A stretch of DNA of 64,000 bases from Manduca sexta (Eukaryota > Arthropoda > Insecta > Lepidoptera > Sphingidae), in the NCBI RefSeq assembly GCF_014839805.1, contig NC_051117.1, forward strand, positions 4,216,001 to 4,280,000. Reading direction: 5' to 3'. Under the pieces are notes generated by a model that saw nothing but the letters and a program-made list of their open reading frames with translations, ran no database searches and had not been told where the DNA came from. The position numbers and the translations under genes were made by a program. This document shows, one piece after another, positions 1 through 10,397 of the stretch (its first letter is position 1; every line of letters begins with the position of its first letter).

Positions 1-453
1 TGTGAAAATCAGAAAAAAAAATACGTTTACAAATAGAATAAAATGCTGAAAATAAAACTTTGAATAGGAATAATTTCAGGTTACAAATTCTTTAGATTAA
101 TTTTTAACTCTAAGAAAACAAAAAATATGTATATATAACTACCCACACAAATAAGTCGTAGTCGTAAACAGTAGAAATAGTCAGATGTCCTTCCAACTAC
201 AAGGATGGTACGACGGTACCTACACGTAAGATTATTGAGATAGATTTTCACCTCACGTAAACCTTGTTTACGAGTTGTGTGTCCGCTCTGTAATACTGTG
301 AAAGTAAGTGCCGAGCTATGTTCTACATGGATGTACCTTCAGCTGTTTGATGATTATTTTAATAATAAACTGGGTTTATCGAAACTATAATTATGGGTGA
401 ACAAGTGTTTTTAATTAATATATATTTGTGTATGGTATTATGTAGTGGCACTA
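1..453. other. AT-rich DNA, nothing recognised
   Basis: No open frame of note, no repeat shared with the rest of the window and no splice-flanked exon was seen. Confidence 0.55.
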
Positions 454-454
454 T

Positions 455-680
455 TGGTTTAGCAAGCTAAAGTGGGCAGTTGGCAGGGCTTATGTTCGCA
501 AAACTGATGGCCGATGGGGTAAGAAGGTTCTGGAGTAGAGGCCACGAACTGGCAAGCGCAGCATCGGACGTCTAGCTACGAAGTGGACAGATGACTCAAT
601 AAAAGCCTGGATGCGGACCGCTTCTAGTAGTCCGATCTTTGGGGGAGGCCCAGTAATGGACATCCTGATGATGATGATTG
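455..680 (+). pseudogene. LINE reverse-transcriptase C-terminal remnant
   Basis: One frame reads through a tail typical of lepidopteran non-LTR retrotransposon polyproteins: KWAVGRAYVRKTDGRWGKKV, then a stop (TAG at about 536), then RPRTGKRSIGRLATKWTDD and an SSP motif. The pattern of KWAGH-like start, DGRW, RPR.GKR..GR and W.DD is the end of the endonuclease/reverse-transcriptase protein of RTE-like elements. It finishes in a short TGA/ATG microsatellite (about 666-680), as these elements often do. The catalytic domains are absent, so it is a 5'-truncated dead copy. The clade is inferred from the motif only. Confidence 0.6.
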
Positions 681-1395
681 CGTAGTAGGTGTCTGAAAGG
701 GTTACGTATATTTGAGGAAATTAAAGTGATCCCAGTTATTATGGATAAAATTTTCAAAAAAGTTATTGTTTACATTTTAGTTTTCTATCGATGATATACC
801 GTAGTAATGGCACACGGCCGTCGTTAAACACACCCAGAATTAATTCATAAATAATAAGTGTATTTTAATCGAAAATAATCATCGGTTTTTTTTCTGGCCT
901 TCCATTTTCTTTTTCCCTTGTCCTGGGTTTTTTCTGTTACTCCTTCCTGCTGACACCATTTTTTATTCTCAATTAAATAAATTAGATAAATTTTCCTCCA
1001 AAGTTTCCTTTACTTCGTGTAGTTAATTAGATTTTAATCTTATTTGTGATTAATATTTTACTCATGACCCTTTTGTTACTCGACTTATAATTTATTACCC
1101 CAGTTTCAATATACTTTGCAACTTTGTTGATATATTTCAAAACTTTAAAAATGTTTGCATTTTAATATAAAGCCAATTTTATACTTGCTAAATAATGCGG
1201 TGTTCAGGTGCATGGAGCTTTGTCAAGGTTTTTGTGTATAATTTGAAAAGTTTTCCCGATCCGAGGCGAATTAGCCGTCGCCAATAAGGCGCGGGTCGAG
1301 CTGCTTCGAAATTTAATTTCGTAAGAGCTCTCGGAGTGATTGCGAATATTTTCAGTAAAGATGAGGCAGCAATTGTTAAGCTTGTTATAAGTATG
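681..1395. other. Intergenic DNA with a GC-richer patch at about 1190-1390
   Basis: No gene was recognised. The patch at 1190-1390 is visibly richer in CG than its surroundings and has an open frame on the minus strand, but no splice sites or family motif support coding. It could be a conserved noncoding element or an old repeat. Confidence 0.45.
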
Positions 1396-1565
1396 CCTTT
1401 TATCATACGGGCACGCGTAGTGAGACCATTGCACCTGATGGAAAGTGGAGTGAAGTCCAATCTCGACTGACGAGAGATGATTACCCCTCGACAGTCGACA
1501 TAATTATGCTGGCCTGTTGGAACCGGATATTCACATGCTGATCTCGGAAAGTGACATTAAGCAAT
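1396..1565 (+). repeat. Dispersed repeat R
   Basis: Shares the core GACTGACGAGAGATGATTAC, then ACAGTCGACATAATTATG and a GGCCTGTTGGA stretch, with copies at 41112-41290 and 59026-59255 and degraded copies at 12698-12815, 20205-20375 (minus) and 40785-40870. Copies start near a TTTTATACGAGC-like run and contain CCTGATGG(T/A)AAG. No coding capacity was seen. Element class unknown. Confidence 0.6.
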
Positions 1566-2629
1566 CCTATCACTCGAAAGTTGTCTCGAAGACTTACACG
1601 ATGTCCAAACGTTTGAAATTGAAAATTCTGAACTGACCGCGATACAGTTCATGATAAATCTTTACAGTAAGGCAAGTAACTTGTTCAGTAACATCAATGA
1701 CGTCATACGCAACCCTGTTCCAATATTAAAAACCTCTGCACCGAACGGAAACACATTGGCCATTAAATGAATGTGACGCGCTGTTTGTCCTATGTTTACT
1801 GTGTAAGTGTGGTCTTTTTCTCAAGCATATGGCGCCATTACGATCGATATTAATTGGGATAAGTCCTGGTTTGAGTCCCGTTTTAAACAGGCGATTATTC
1901 AAAAATCTTTCAATGCAGTTTATTTATTTCTTAAAAACTGAGAAATCATTACATATGAGCTTATATCCTATGGTCTTCACACTAGGCAAGCCTGTATCGT
2001 GAAGACACAAATTTAAAAAGTTATTATTTAAAGTTTAAATTGTTATTAAACTCAAAATGACGTTTTCTTTCAGCAAAATTTACATTTCTATCTACAATGT
2101 TTAAGATTCTTCTCCTCCATGTAACATAGCCGTGGAACATCCTGTATATAGACACAATATGCGTATTATAATTGAGTGAAATTGTCAAATTTGATTTTAA
2201 TACTTTATGCTAAACACTGGGTTTACTTGACTTGGCATCTAATGTCGCAGGGTGACGAATGTGTCATTCGGTTCCTTGTAATTCGAAATTCAGCGTAATT
2301 ATCTTACTGTTTATGTTTCTGACCCCTATCATAAGGCGTGTGAATTGCTCGTCTCTTTATTGAATTGTATATAAGATTTTAAAAAGGTAAATGTGGCATT
2401 TAACATCAGACAGATGATGTCATAGTATTACAAAAAAATGTCTTCACTATACATTGAAATAAACTTCATTTTTACTTCCGACTCGCGTAAAGAGGAAGAG
2501 TCACCACCTTAGTTCTTTACATATTACATATATATTTATGTATAGTAATTTTTATTTTATTTATATATATACATTATTATTTATCATTTGAACTTTTAAA
2601 TTTTCAACCCTTCTTTCATGCACCTACCA
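1566..2629. other. AT-rich DNA, nothing recognised
   Basis: No gene or shared repeat was identified. A perfect palindromic TGACGTCA lies at 1698-1705. Confidence 0.5.
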
Positions 2630-2738
2630 TGATTATCTCGGCACCACCCTAAGGTTGGCTGGTAGAGAATGCCTATGGCATTAAGTCCGCCTGTATACAT
2701 TTGTATATGAAGTGCTAAATAAATAAATAAACATAAGA
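2630..2738 (+). mobile_element. Non-LTR retrotransposon 3' end
   Basis: The segment GGTTGGCTGGTAGAGAATGC, followed by a GGCATTAAGTCCGCC stretch and an (AAAT)n tail, is the 3' UTR and tail form of a LINE common in Lepidoptera. Only about 110 bp is present, so it is a strongly 5'-truncated copy. The clade cannot be set from the tail. Confidence 0.55.
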
Positions 2739-2992
2739 AATCATTATGCAAATCCTCGTTATATACGACCACAACAGTGCAACCCTATTAACTAGCGATC
2801 GTCGACCAACAACAAACGACCAGTGACGTCACACAACGTTATTACCCGGTTCGGTTTAATTACATATTCCTATTGTGGGTGAGCGTATGAGCGAGTACCC
2901 TGCACCGCACGAAGCTCGCTTGCAAGCTAATATCTTGCGGTTTGTTTGTCTTTTCGTTCTTGTTTATATGCTTATTATAAAACTAAATAAAA

Positions 2993-3234
2993 ATATCAGC
3001 CCTGTATTATATACTTGCCCACTGCTGAGCACGGGCCTCCTCTACTACTGAGAGGGATTAGGCCTTAGTCCACCACGCTGACCTAGTGCAGATTGGTAGA
3101 CTTCACACACCTTCGAAATTCCTATAGAGAACTTCTCAAATGTGCAGGTTTCCTCACGATGTTTTCCTTCACCGTTAAAGCGAACGATAAATTCACAAAG
3201 AATACACACATGATTTTGTAGAAAAGTCAGAGGT
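2993..3234 (-). mobile_element. SINE-A body, reverse orientation
   Basis: Matches the body of the full copy at 5501-5858 in reverse complement, from the ATATCAGCCCTGTATTAT tail end through CCACGCTG.CCTAGTGC and CCTCACGATGTTTTCCTTCA to GAAAAGTCAGAGGT. The tRNA-like head should follow in reverse complement, as in the 8159-8480 copy, but here a head in the opposite orientation follows directly. Confidence 0.8.
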
Positions 3235-3238
3235 TAAA

Positions 3239-3308
3239 GCGGCGATAGCCTAGTTGGTTGTGGCACGGACTGCCGAGACGAACGTCTACAGGTTCAAATC
3301 CCAAGGGC
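3239..3308 (+). mobile_element. SINE-A tRNA-like head, inverted relative to its body
   Basis: A tRNA-like promoter head on the plus strand. Box A-like TAGCCTAGTTGG is at 3246-3257 and box B-like GGTTCAAATCC at 3291-3301, about 45 bp apart, as in internal RNA polymerase III promoters. The start GCGGCGATAGCC and end CCCAAGGGC match other SINE-A heads. It abuts a minus-strand body, so this is a rearranged or double insertion, not one intact element. Confidence 0.75.
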
Positions 3309-3804
3309 TATGGCAATTTAACTATGTATTTTCGGTTATATCAATTATTTTAAGGAACTGGAGTAGATGTTTTAGAATTACCCCCATACTGGACAGCACA
3401 AGTAGGTCTATACATACTTTGTTCATTTTTCATATTACCTATACCTATAATTATTTCATCTTTAAGATATTTGTTTATTTTTTCGCTAATACTTAAAAAA
3501 TCATTATTATTTTTAATTATTGTAATGACTTCCACTTTTGCATACTAGGGAAACGTAGCCGTATTCATCGTTACTATTAGTATAATTTCATTAATAATTT
3601 ATGAAGGCGGTAAGCACGGTGATTCATTTTGTTCGTGTCCAGCTATATTTAGGGGTCAATAGTCACTAACAATAATTGCATTAATCGGTAATAGTGAGTA
3701 TGCCGCATGCTTCATTCATGAATTATGTATTTGCGTCCGTATATTATATGTGATGTATGATGAAAATTTTACGCCGAGAATGCTTGGCGGTATGCTTATT
3801 AAAT
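3309..3804. other. Nothing recognised
   Basis: AT-rich sequence without shared repeats or supported coding sequence. Confidence 0.5.
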
Positions 3805-4092
3805 TGCGGACTCACTATTACAAAGTTTTATGTTATATTTGATGTCAAAATTGAATTATCACTTGATAAGACTTTTTCAGTAAACTATTAATCCCGAAAG
3901 ATAAAATGGGAGTACTAAGTATAAATTATTGTCTTTTCTAATCTATTTTATTTAAGGATCACCAACATGACATATAATAAACTTAGTAATGAGTGTGTCA
4001 CTTAATATTTTTTACCAATATATTTACATGTTTTTGATATCTTTAGCAACATATATAAAAATAACACAGGACCTTGTTATAGTGAAGCAGCG
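3805..4092. mobile_element. MITE M1, copy 1
   Basis: Bounded by terminal inverted repeats: left GCGGACTCACTATTACAAA, right TTGTTATAGTGAAGCAGCG. Related elements at 18088-18279, 20586-20826 and 52343-52796 carry the same ends (consensus CGCTGGCTCACTATTAC) and an ACACAGGACCTTGTTATAG or GAACCTTGTAATAGTGAG stretch just inside. No coding sequence, so non-autonomous. Superfamily not determined. Confidence 0.6.
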
Positions 4093-4320
4093 AATTGTCT
4101 AAGGACGTATTATGGCGTATTTTATACTCGCTGACGACGCGAGTTTCCGATCTGCCGTTTTCTACGCATTTCCAGTGCGCACATTTCTGTACCAAAGTAC
4201 GTAGATTCCAATTGCGCACCCTTTACTGCGCAATTTTGGTTCCGTTTGAACCACGTCGTCGGATTGCTTATGAGGATGCAGGGGCAATTTAAAATTATTT
4301 TTAAGTAAATCAAAATCTCC

Positions 4321-4545
4321 ACTGCCTCCATGGCGTACTTGTATTGCGCATGCTTTGAAGTCCCAGGTTGGGCAAAGTGATATTATGTTTTTTTTTTGCT
4401 TAGTATCAGAATATGGAATTTATAACCTATATGATGATTGGCTTGCCCTCTATCACGTCATGTGACAGAACACAGAGGGCAAAGTAGGTTCCCTTTTCGC
4501 ACCTCTGTTTACCCCTTCTGCCATAAATGCTTGATGTGTGTTTTT
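4321..4545 (+). mobile_element. SINE-B, degraded copy
   Basis: Aligns by eye with the full SINE-B at 18468-18722. The head ACTGCCTCCATGGCGTACTT is followed by an internal deletion that removes much of the box B region. GGTTGGGCAAAGTGATAT, the CTATCACGTCATG core and a TAAATGCTTGATGTGTG end with a T-rich tail follow. Confidence 0.6.
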
Positions 4546-4759
4546 TTTTTGTTTAAAAATAAAATATTTCTAAAAACACATTTAAAGAAGTCATATATGA
4601 AAACGTGTTGAAAAGAATATTGTACCGTATATTATACTAAGTAAATATTGCAACGTCGCGTCGTCTCTCTCCAGATACGTCGACCACTTCCGTCACACGA
4701 TTGGAAAACCGTCTCCGAGTGTCGCCATCTAAATTGGTCCGATTTATGTTAACAGACTG

Positions 4760-4995
4760 GTTTACAAAAAATAAATTTACGTCCTATTTTAACTACAGTA
4801 AATTTCTAATGTTTTTTAAAATAAACAAGAAACAGTAGACCTGAGTATTTGATATAAATTTCAGCTAAATACCTCCACGCGTTCTTGAGAAAAAGGGTCT
4901 TGACAGATGGACGGACGGACGGATAGATGGACGGACAACAAAGTGATCCTATAAGGGTTCCGTTTTTACCTTCTGAGGTACGGAACTCTAAAAAT
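4760..4995 (+). repeat. Lepidopteran interspersed repeat with GGAC microsatellite
   Basis: Contains GACGGACGGACGGATAG-type microsatellite (about 4905-4940) followed by AAGGGTTCCGTTTTTACCTT and GGTACGGAACTCTAAAAA, a short inverted arrangement (GGGTTCCGT / ACGGAACTC) seen in many lepidopteran noncoding repeats. This recognition is from general knowledge of such repeats. The 100-residue open frame across it has no protein support. Confidence 0.45.
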
Positions 4996-5488
4996 AGAAT
5001 AGAAAAATCATTAAAGCTTAAACGTTACAATAAATTATATTTTAATTACCATCCTTATAATTATAAAAACAAGAAACAATTATCGATCTTACCTTCAGCT
5101 CCAGCGAACTTGACAATACTAAAGAGAAATAAATCTAACGATTTTAACATAGCATGCTTACAATTCGCCCTAGTTTGTTCTTTTTTTAAATACGCCGTCA
5201 TAGATGATGGGTACTCATCAAAGTCGTAATAACAAGTACTTATCTCCTTGGGAATACCGTACGTCGGTAAACTTCGTGCTAAACGAGTAACCCGACCAAA
5301 GCGAAAACATTACGGAGTTTCCCGCGGTTCCCCATACAGGCATATGCTAATTTCATCTGTGTTTTAATTTAGTTGAAAGTTGTACACAGCGAGCGTAATT
5401 TGTTGAGGTGGCGTAAAATTGTCTACGATGTGTAGTGTGTGGGAAATAACGTAAATATATGTATATAATATATGAAATTCATAAAACG
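4996..5488. other. Nothing recognised
   Basis: No coding evidence or shared repeat. Ends at the left target-site duplication of the SINE that follows. Confidence 0.5.
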
Positions 5489-5500
5489 TATCCTTAGGGG

Positions 5501-5858
5501 ATATACTTAGCAGCGATAGCCTAGTTGGTTGTGGAACGGACTGCCTTGTGGAACGGACTGCCGCGACGAATGTCCGCAGGTTCAAATCCTAAGGGCACAC
5601 ATTTCTGAATTTTCCTAAAAAACATATGTGTGTATTCTTTGTAAATTATCGCTTGCTTTAACGGTGAAGGAAAACATCGTGAGGAAACCTGCGTACCTGA
5701 GATATTCTCTATTAGGAATTTTCGAGGGTATGTTAAGTCTACCAACCCGCACTAGGCCAGCGTGGTGGACTAAGGCAATTCCCTCTCAGTAGTAGAGGAA
5801 GCCCGTGCTCAGCAGTGGGACAGTATATAATACAGGGCTGATATTATTATTATTATAT
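5501..5858 (+). mobile_element. SINE-A, full-length with 12-bp TSD
   Basis: A complete tRNA-derived SINE: box A-like TAGCCTAGTTGG, box B-like GGTTCAAATCC, a body with TTTCCTTCACC/GGTGAAGGAAA and CCACCACGCTGG motifs (reverse sense), then an (ATT)n tail. The exact 12-bp direct repeat TATCCTTAGGGG flanks it at 5489-5500 and 5859-5870, the signature of target-primed insertion. The head carries a 17-bp tandem duplication (TTGTGGAACGGACTGCC at 5529-5545 and 5546-5562), which lengthens the region between the promoter boxes. Minus-strand and other open frames here are SINE shadows. Confidence 0.85.
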
Positions 5859-5870
5859 TATCCTTAGGGG

Positions 5871-6459
5871 AAAACAGAGGCCACAACTAGTGCGCAAAAA
5901 CGGGCGGCTTAACTTAAAAACTAAACATTATTTTTGTGTCACCACTTGAAAATCAGTGCCAGTACTTTTACTTATAACGATCCAAAACTGCAACATTAAG
6001 TTTGACATAATTCATAGTGTAATTAAACATTTAATATGCATCAAATCTTTTATTCCGTACAAATTATACATCTATCCATTAGCTTATTTCTACTTGGTAT
6101 GCCGTTTCTGCACTACACAAGTTCAAGTTCAATGATAAAATTCAAGCGCCACCTATCAAAATCAGGGCGCAATATCTAAACCATCGGTTCGTTCCTGCGA
6201 CGGTGTAAATACTAAATAACGACATCTGTTCGATGTGCTCTGCATCACTCGATTCGTTTGTTGTGTAAATATGCGTTTATTATCTGTGGTGAATTTGTAG
6301 TAATTTTATGATATATAAAAACATAGTACTGGTATTTTATTTGTGTTTGTATGATAGTGTACTAGTAGTAATCTTGGTTTGTTTTGAGTATCTAGTCATT
6401 GTGTTTTTTGCTTTTGATTTAATAGCTAGTTAAAAAAATATTTAATTTAACATTTAGCG
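5871..6459. other. Nothing recognised
   Basis: AT-rich intergenic sequence. A CATTTAG (6451-6457) before the next feature resembles a splice acceptor, but the following frame reads as a retrotransposon tail. Confidence 0.45.
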
Positions 6460-6627
6460 GGTGGTCGTCCTCGTGGGAGACAACCGGCTAAGTGGAGAGA
6501 ACAAATCACTAAACCTTTGCAACTCAAGCTGCACGATGCAATTCACGCCGCCGACGATAGAACTAGATGGAGGGCGCTTATAGACTCTATAGACTCAGCC
6601 TACTACGGTCACGATCCTCAGCATTGA
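6460..6627 (+). pseudogene. LINE polyprotein C-terminal fragment
   Basis: 55 open codons ending in TGA. They begin GGRPRGRQPAKWREQI and contain DRTRWRALIDSIDSAYYG, a GRPR...W.D/E.I...R.RWR pattern typical of the last residues of jockey- or RTE-type reverse-transcriptase proteins. Everything upstream of this tail is missing and no poly(A) is obvious, so it is a remnant. An alternative reading is a host exon after the CATTTAG acceptor-like sequence, which I consider less likely. Confidence 0.5.
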
Positions 6628-7439
6628 GGGAACGACAGGATGGATAGAGAAAAAGTAATAATTTATTATTATCTCTTAGTATTTCAACATAGTGATAGTT
6701 ACCCCAAGAATATTTTTATAATGTGGAAATATTGTAACAAAATTAATAAAAAATGTGTAGAAAAATATTATCTCCCATCTGGCTTTGGCCCAAAAATCGT
6801 TGGAAACCTCTGCATTGAAAGCACTCGGCATATTTAGAGAGTCCGTAGACGTCTACCGTAATTTTAAATTACACGCCTATAAAAATCCAATAGATAACAA
6901 ATTCCATTTAGTTTGATAAATTCCTGGTTACTGCGCAACCGCAAAACTGGATTATGACCATATCGCTCCATTAATAGGGATTTAAGAAAGTGTACCATAT
7001 ATTCTGAACAATATGTTTAATATAGTCTAGAGTACTAATAAACACTTGTTAAATAGGTAGAAATAAAAATATTACAATACAAAACCTTCATTTTTAAAAT
7101 GTCGTTTTTATTATTCCCTAATATCTCGTCCATTTAACCGCCCTTTGATCCCTTCCCTAACCCTCTCTCGAAGTCGATTTCGGGCCGGCCGGTAATGGAC
7201 CGGTCAGTACGGCCAGTAATGCAATGAGGGTGCATTTAGACCGGCCACGGCACGACCCATTGGGCTCTGATGGAATCCACTCCGATGGCGATATTGCGGA
7301 AATGTATGGGTTTTTGCTTTAGGTTAATTAATGTTAGAGGAAGGAGGGGTGATAGTATCATTGTATTGTATTAGACCTTTTTAATAGCCAAAACGGATTT
7401 GTACAATTTGAATCACAGTTAAAATTAAAAGGTAATTCA
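6628..7439. other. Intergenic DNA with a GC-rich patch at about 7150-7300
   Basis: The patch holds several CCGGCC and GGACCGG runs but no supported reading frame. It may be regulatory or an unrecognised repeat. Confidence 0.4.
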
Positions 7440-7605
7440 GATTTTATCACGGTTTTTATATTATAATTTTCTCCTGACGTTTCGAAAACTTTCTAGCCTT
7501 CGTGGTCACGGGGCGGCCTAAGGTGTTGGTCATCCAAAAAGTCAGTTACAATATCTATGTACACATAAAAAAAAACATTCGCATAAACATAAGAAATCAT
7601 CTCTC
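7440..7605 (-). repeat. Foldback family F, partial copy
   Basis: Contains ATCACGG, TTTCTCCTGACGTTTCGAAA and AGCCTTCGTGGTCACGG, the reverse complement of the GTGACCATGAAGGCTGC / TTCGAAACGTCGGGAGAAAA core of the F copies at 30994-31192 and 34151-34338. It ends with ACATTCGCATAAACATAAGAAATCAT, matching their outer segment. Only one arm is present. Confidence 0.6.
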
Positions 7606-8158
7606 TGTTTAAGGAATCTCAAATTAAGGAAGATTTACGATCTTGGAAAAGTTACTCTTTCATGGTCACTTCAAGGAGAAAACAATAAGGATATAAATCA
7701 AATTAGAAGTACTTATATATAAGAGTAGACGGTGTCCAAAGAAACGATCGATGGAGTATGTGAAATATGATAAGTAGGATCTGTTTCTCATTTTCAACTA
7801 AATCTATTCAACATACATGTTTAAAAATTTAATTAGACGACGATCGATGTTTTAGCGCTGCAACCAACTTTAGTGCTAACTCCAGATTTTGAACAAATAG
7901 TTTATATGGACGTTCGTGTCTATAAAACATACCTCAATGTTTTTTCCTGGTTCCCCACCTATAATTGAAGCTCAAAATTCAATTTGAGCTATACGTTCCG
8001 ATCGGTAATCTAATGATCGTGCATCAGACGTCAAATGGCACGGTCGGTCGGACACCGAAGCGAACCCGTGTGCGCTGTGCAGTCCGATTTGCGGATGGTG
8101 TGTCAACTAAGTGCTGGGACGGAGTTGGGTGATGGAAAGTCGTAATATTATAAATATA
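7606..8158. other. Nothing recognised
   Basis: No gene or shared repeat was seen. Confidence 0.5.
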
Positions 8159-8480
8159 TAATATCAGCCCTGTTTTATATACTGTCCCACTGTTGGGCAC
8201 AGGCCTCTTCTACTATTGATAGGGAATAGGCCTTAGTCCACCACGCTGGCCTAGTGCGGGTTGGTAGACTTCACACACCCTCGAAAATTCCTAATAAAGA
8301 ATTTCTCAGGTATGCAGGTTTCCTCACGGTGTTTTCCTTCACCGTTAAAGCAAGCGATAATTCAAAGAAAAAACACATATTTTTTTAGAAAAGTCAGAGG
8401 TGTTGTGCCCTTGGTATTTGAACCTGCGGACAGTCGTCTCGGCAGTCCGTACCACAATCAACTAGTCTATTGCCGCTTTT
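8159..8480 (-). mobile_element. SINE-A, near full length, reverse orientation
   Basis: Tail-to-head reverse complement of SINE-A: ATATCAGCCCTGTTTTATAT at the left, the CCACGCTGGCCTAGTGCG core, GTTTTCCTTCACCGTTAAAG, then the head in reverse complement (GGTATTTGAACC is the box B complement and CAACTAGTCTATTGCCGC the box A side). This copy shows the normal head-to-body polarity and is the reference for judging the rearranged copy at 2993-3308. A clear TSD was not found. Confidence 0.8.
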
Positions 8481-10257
8481 TATATAAAATATTATTCATA
8501 AAATGCTTCATTCATCACGTAGGTGATCATGGTTACGCTTATGTTGAGTCAAGGTACATGAGGATATTTAATAATTACGCCAATTGAGTCGCTTATACAA
8601 CTACATACATATTATATTGGACATAAAAATTATGGTAGGTAAATCGTTTTTAATCATTTATAATGTACTTGGCCAACATTTTTCAAGGGCTTTATTTACC
8701 TTTATATCACGTGCAGTGAAGTCGCGTTGCTGTGGTACTTAAAAAACGAAAGTTTAATCATGGTGGTCAATAAAACTAAGAAAGTAAAATATTTTTTTAT
8801 CAAATAAAAGTACTTACGTAACCTTATAAAAATCAGTAAATATTACAAACTGAATTCTGAAGAAAAAGAAAGTATGAATAAGTGTTCACCATGATCAAAC
8901 GAAAGTGATTTAATTAAAGACATAAAATATAAAAACAGAAATATGCCACAGATTTTAGATGTTTTTATTATTATGAATATTATATCCAAATCCAAAATGA
9001 TTATATTCCACGAATTTCCTACGATATCGATGGCTTTTACATATTCTATCTAAAATATTTAATAACGATGAGGATCAAATTTCTTGCCAACGAATAAACT
9101 TACATAAGAGTTTTATAACAAATCCTTGCCTTTGAAGCCGAAATTCCGGCATGCGGTCACGGATTCATCCCGTTTAATAACAAATGAGGATTTTCAAAAT
9201 TAACTCGAGGTCATACAGTAGCCGAGTCAAGGAGATATTAAGTTAATCACGGATTAAATCGTGGCCCTAAATTGCGTGCATACATAATGTTAAAGGGGCA
9301 ACGATGTTTTAATTTGTGACTTTGATGACCTCGCAATGTAAACCATGTTAAATTTATGAAGATTTTTGACAAACTGTGATACTGCATTTTCTTATTTATT
9401 AATCACGGTTTAACTCAAATATCTTGATTTTTTTTATTTTAAGTCTATAAAATATGCTTCCCCGAAGTATGGTGTATGGTGAATGCATTTATTCAAGTGT
9501 ATTAAAGTAAATGCAGGCTTAAAGGCAGCGATAGCATCGCCAAATTACTCTGTATTATTTAACAGACCTCATAAATGTGACTTTAAAAAAAAAGTACATA
9601 ACTTATGCACCTCATGTCCCGCGACTACACGAAAAACCAAAAATCCTTCCAATATCTGTTATCTTTACAACTTATCTAATCTTTAATGTTATTCATTAAA
9701 GCGAAACCCGCCGCTTCCACAAAATAACCTCAAAACACTACGCGAAACCCATGCATAATTAACTCGAATTATTTTCGGACACGGTCCGTATAAAAATCGC
9801 CGATGCGCGAACAGTCCTTCAAGGCACGGCCGGTTAAGCGGTCGGGGGCGTCGTGGCACACATCAAAGCGCCGAGTGCGCCCCTGTGCACAGCGATACGT
9901 CATTTGCAAAACACTAACTCATTGACGTGTCAAGAATTGCCAAGCCAAGTTTGAAGGATGATTTGAATTTTCATTTAATTATTCAGGTTATTTCAGTTGA
10001 ATTGGAAATAATACGTTACTAATACGTGATAACGCAATAATAAGGTTCGTTGGGTAGTTTATTATGAATAATTTGATCCAATGTTGCTGGTAAATGACGA
10101 GTCATTTACCTCAAAAAATTGGCATTTAATTTTTATAATAAACCTGCATTATATTTGTTGTAACCGGTGAAACACTAATACGCTCCTGTATTCAAAATGG
10201 ACGTGACGTCACAGGAATCGACATAGCCTAATTGCCATATAGAATATAAAAAAAAAT
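8481..10257. other. AT-rich DNA with a CpG-rich patch at about 9760-9905
   Basis: No gene recognised. The patch near 9760-9905 (GGACACGGTCCG, CACGGCCGGTTAAGCGG, AAGCGCCGAGTGCGCCCC) stands out from the AT-rich flanks and could be a regulatory or conserved noncoding element. A TGACGTCA palindrome lies at 10204-10211. Confidence 0.4.
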
Positions 10258-10397
10258 CGATGTAAAAGATACTACTTTTTTGAGTACACAGTGTAGTAAA
10301 ATTGTATTGCACACCGGTACCTATCCCGGTAGAATGTATTAAAACATTTTGTTTTAATACATTCAGCAATAAAAAAATTGTATTTGTATTGTTAGAA
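10258..10397 (+). mobile_element. LINE 3' end, copy 1
   Basis: Shares TACTACTTT.TTGAGTACACAGTGTAGTAAAATTG and CACACCGGTACCTATCCCGG with 60176-60320. Both end in ATTCAGCAATAAAAAA and a TTTGAATTTGAA-like or TTGTATTTGTATT simple-repeat tail, as expected of an RTE-type 3' UTR. Only the extreme 3' end is present. Confidence 0.55.
10332..10364. repeat. Perfect 15-bp palindrome within the LINE tail
   Basis: GAATGTATTAAAACA, a 3-nt spacer TTT, then TGTTTTAATACATTC, an exact reverse complement. The sister copy at about 60250-60283 has the same left arm but TGTTACACCTACATTC on the right. Confidence 0.9.

Noticed and set aside
3239..3308. A tRNA gene
   Set aside because: A and B boxes are present, but the cloverleaf is degenerate and the same head occurs in other SINE copies.
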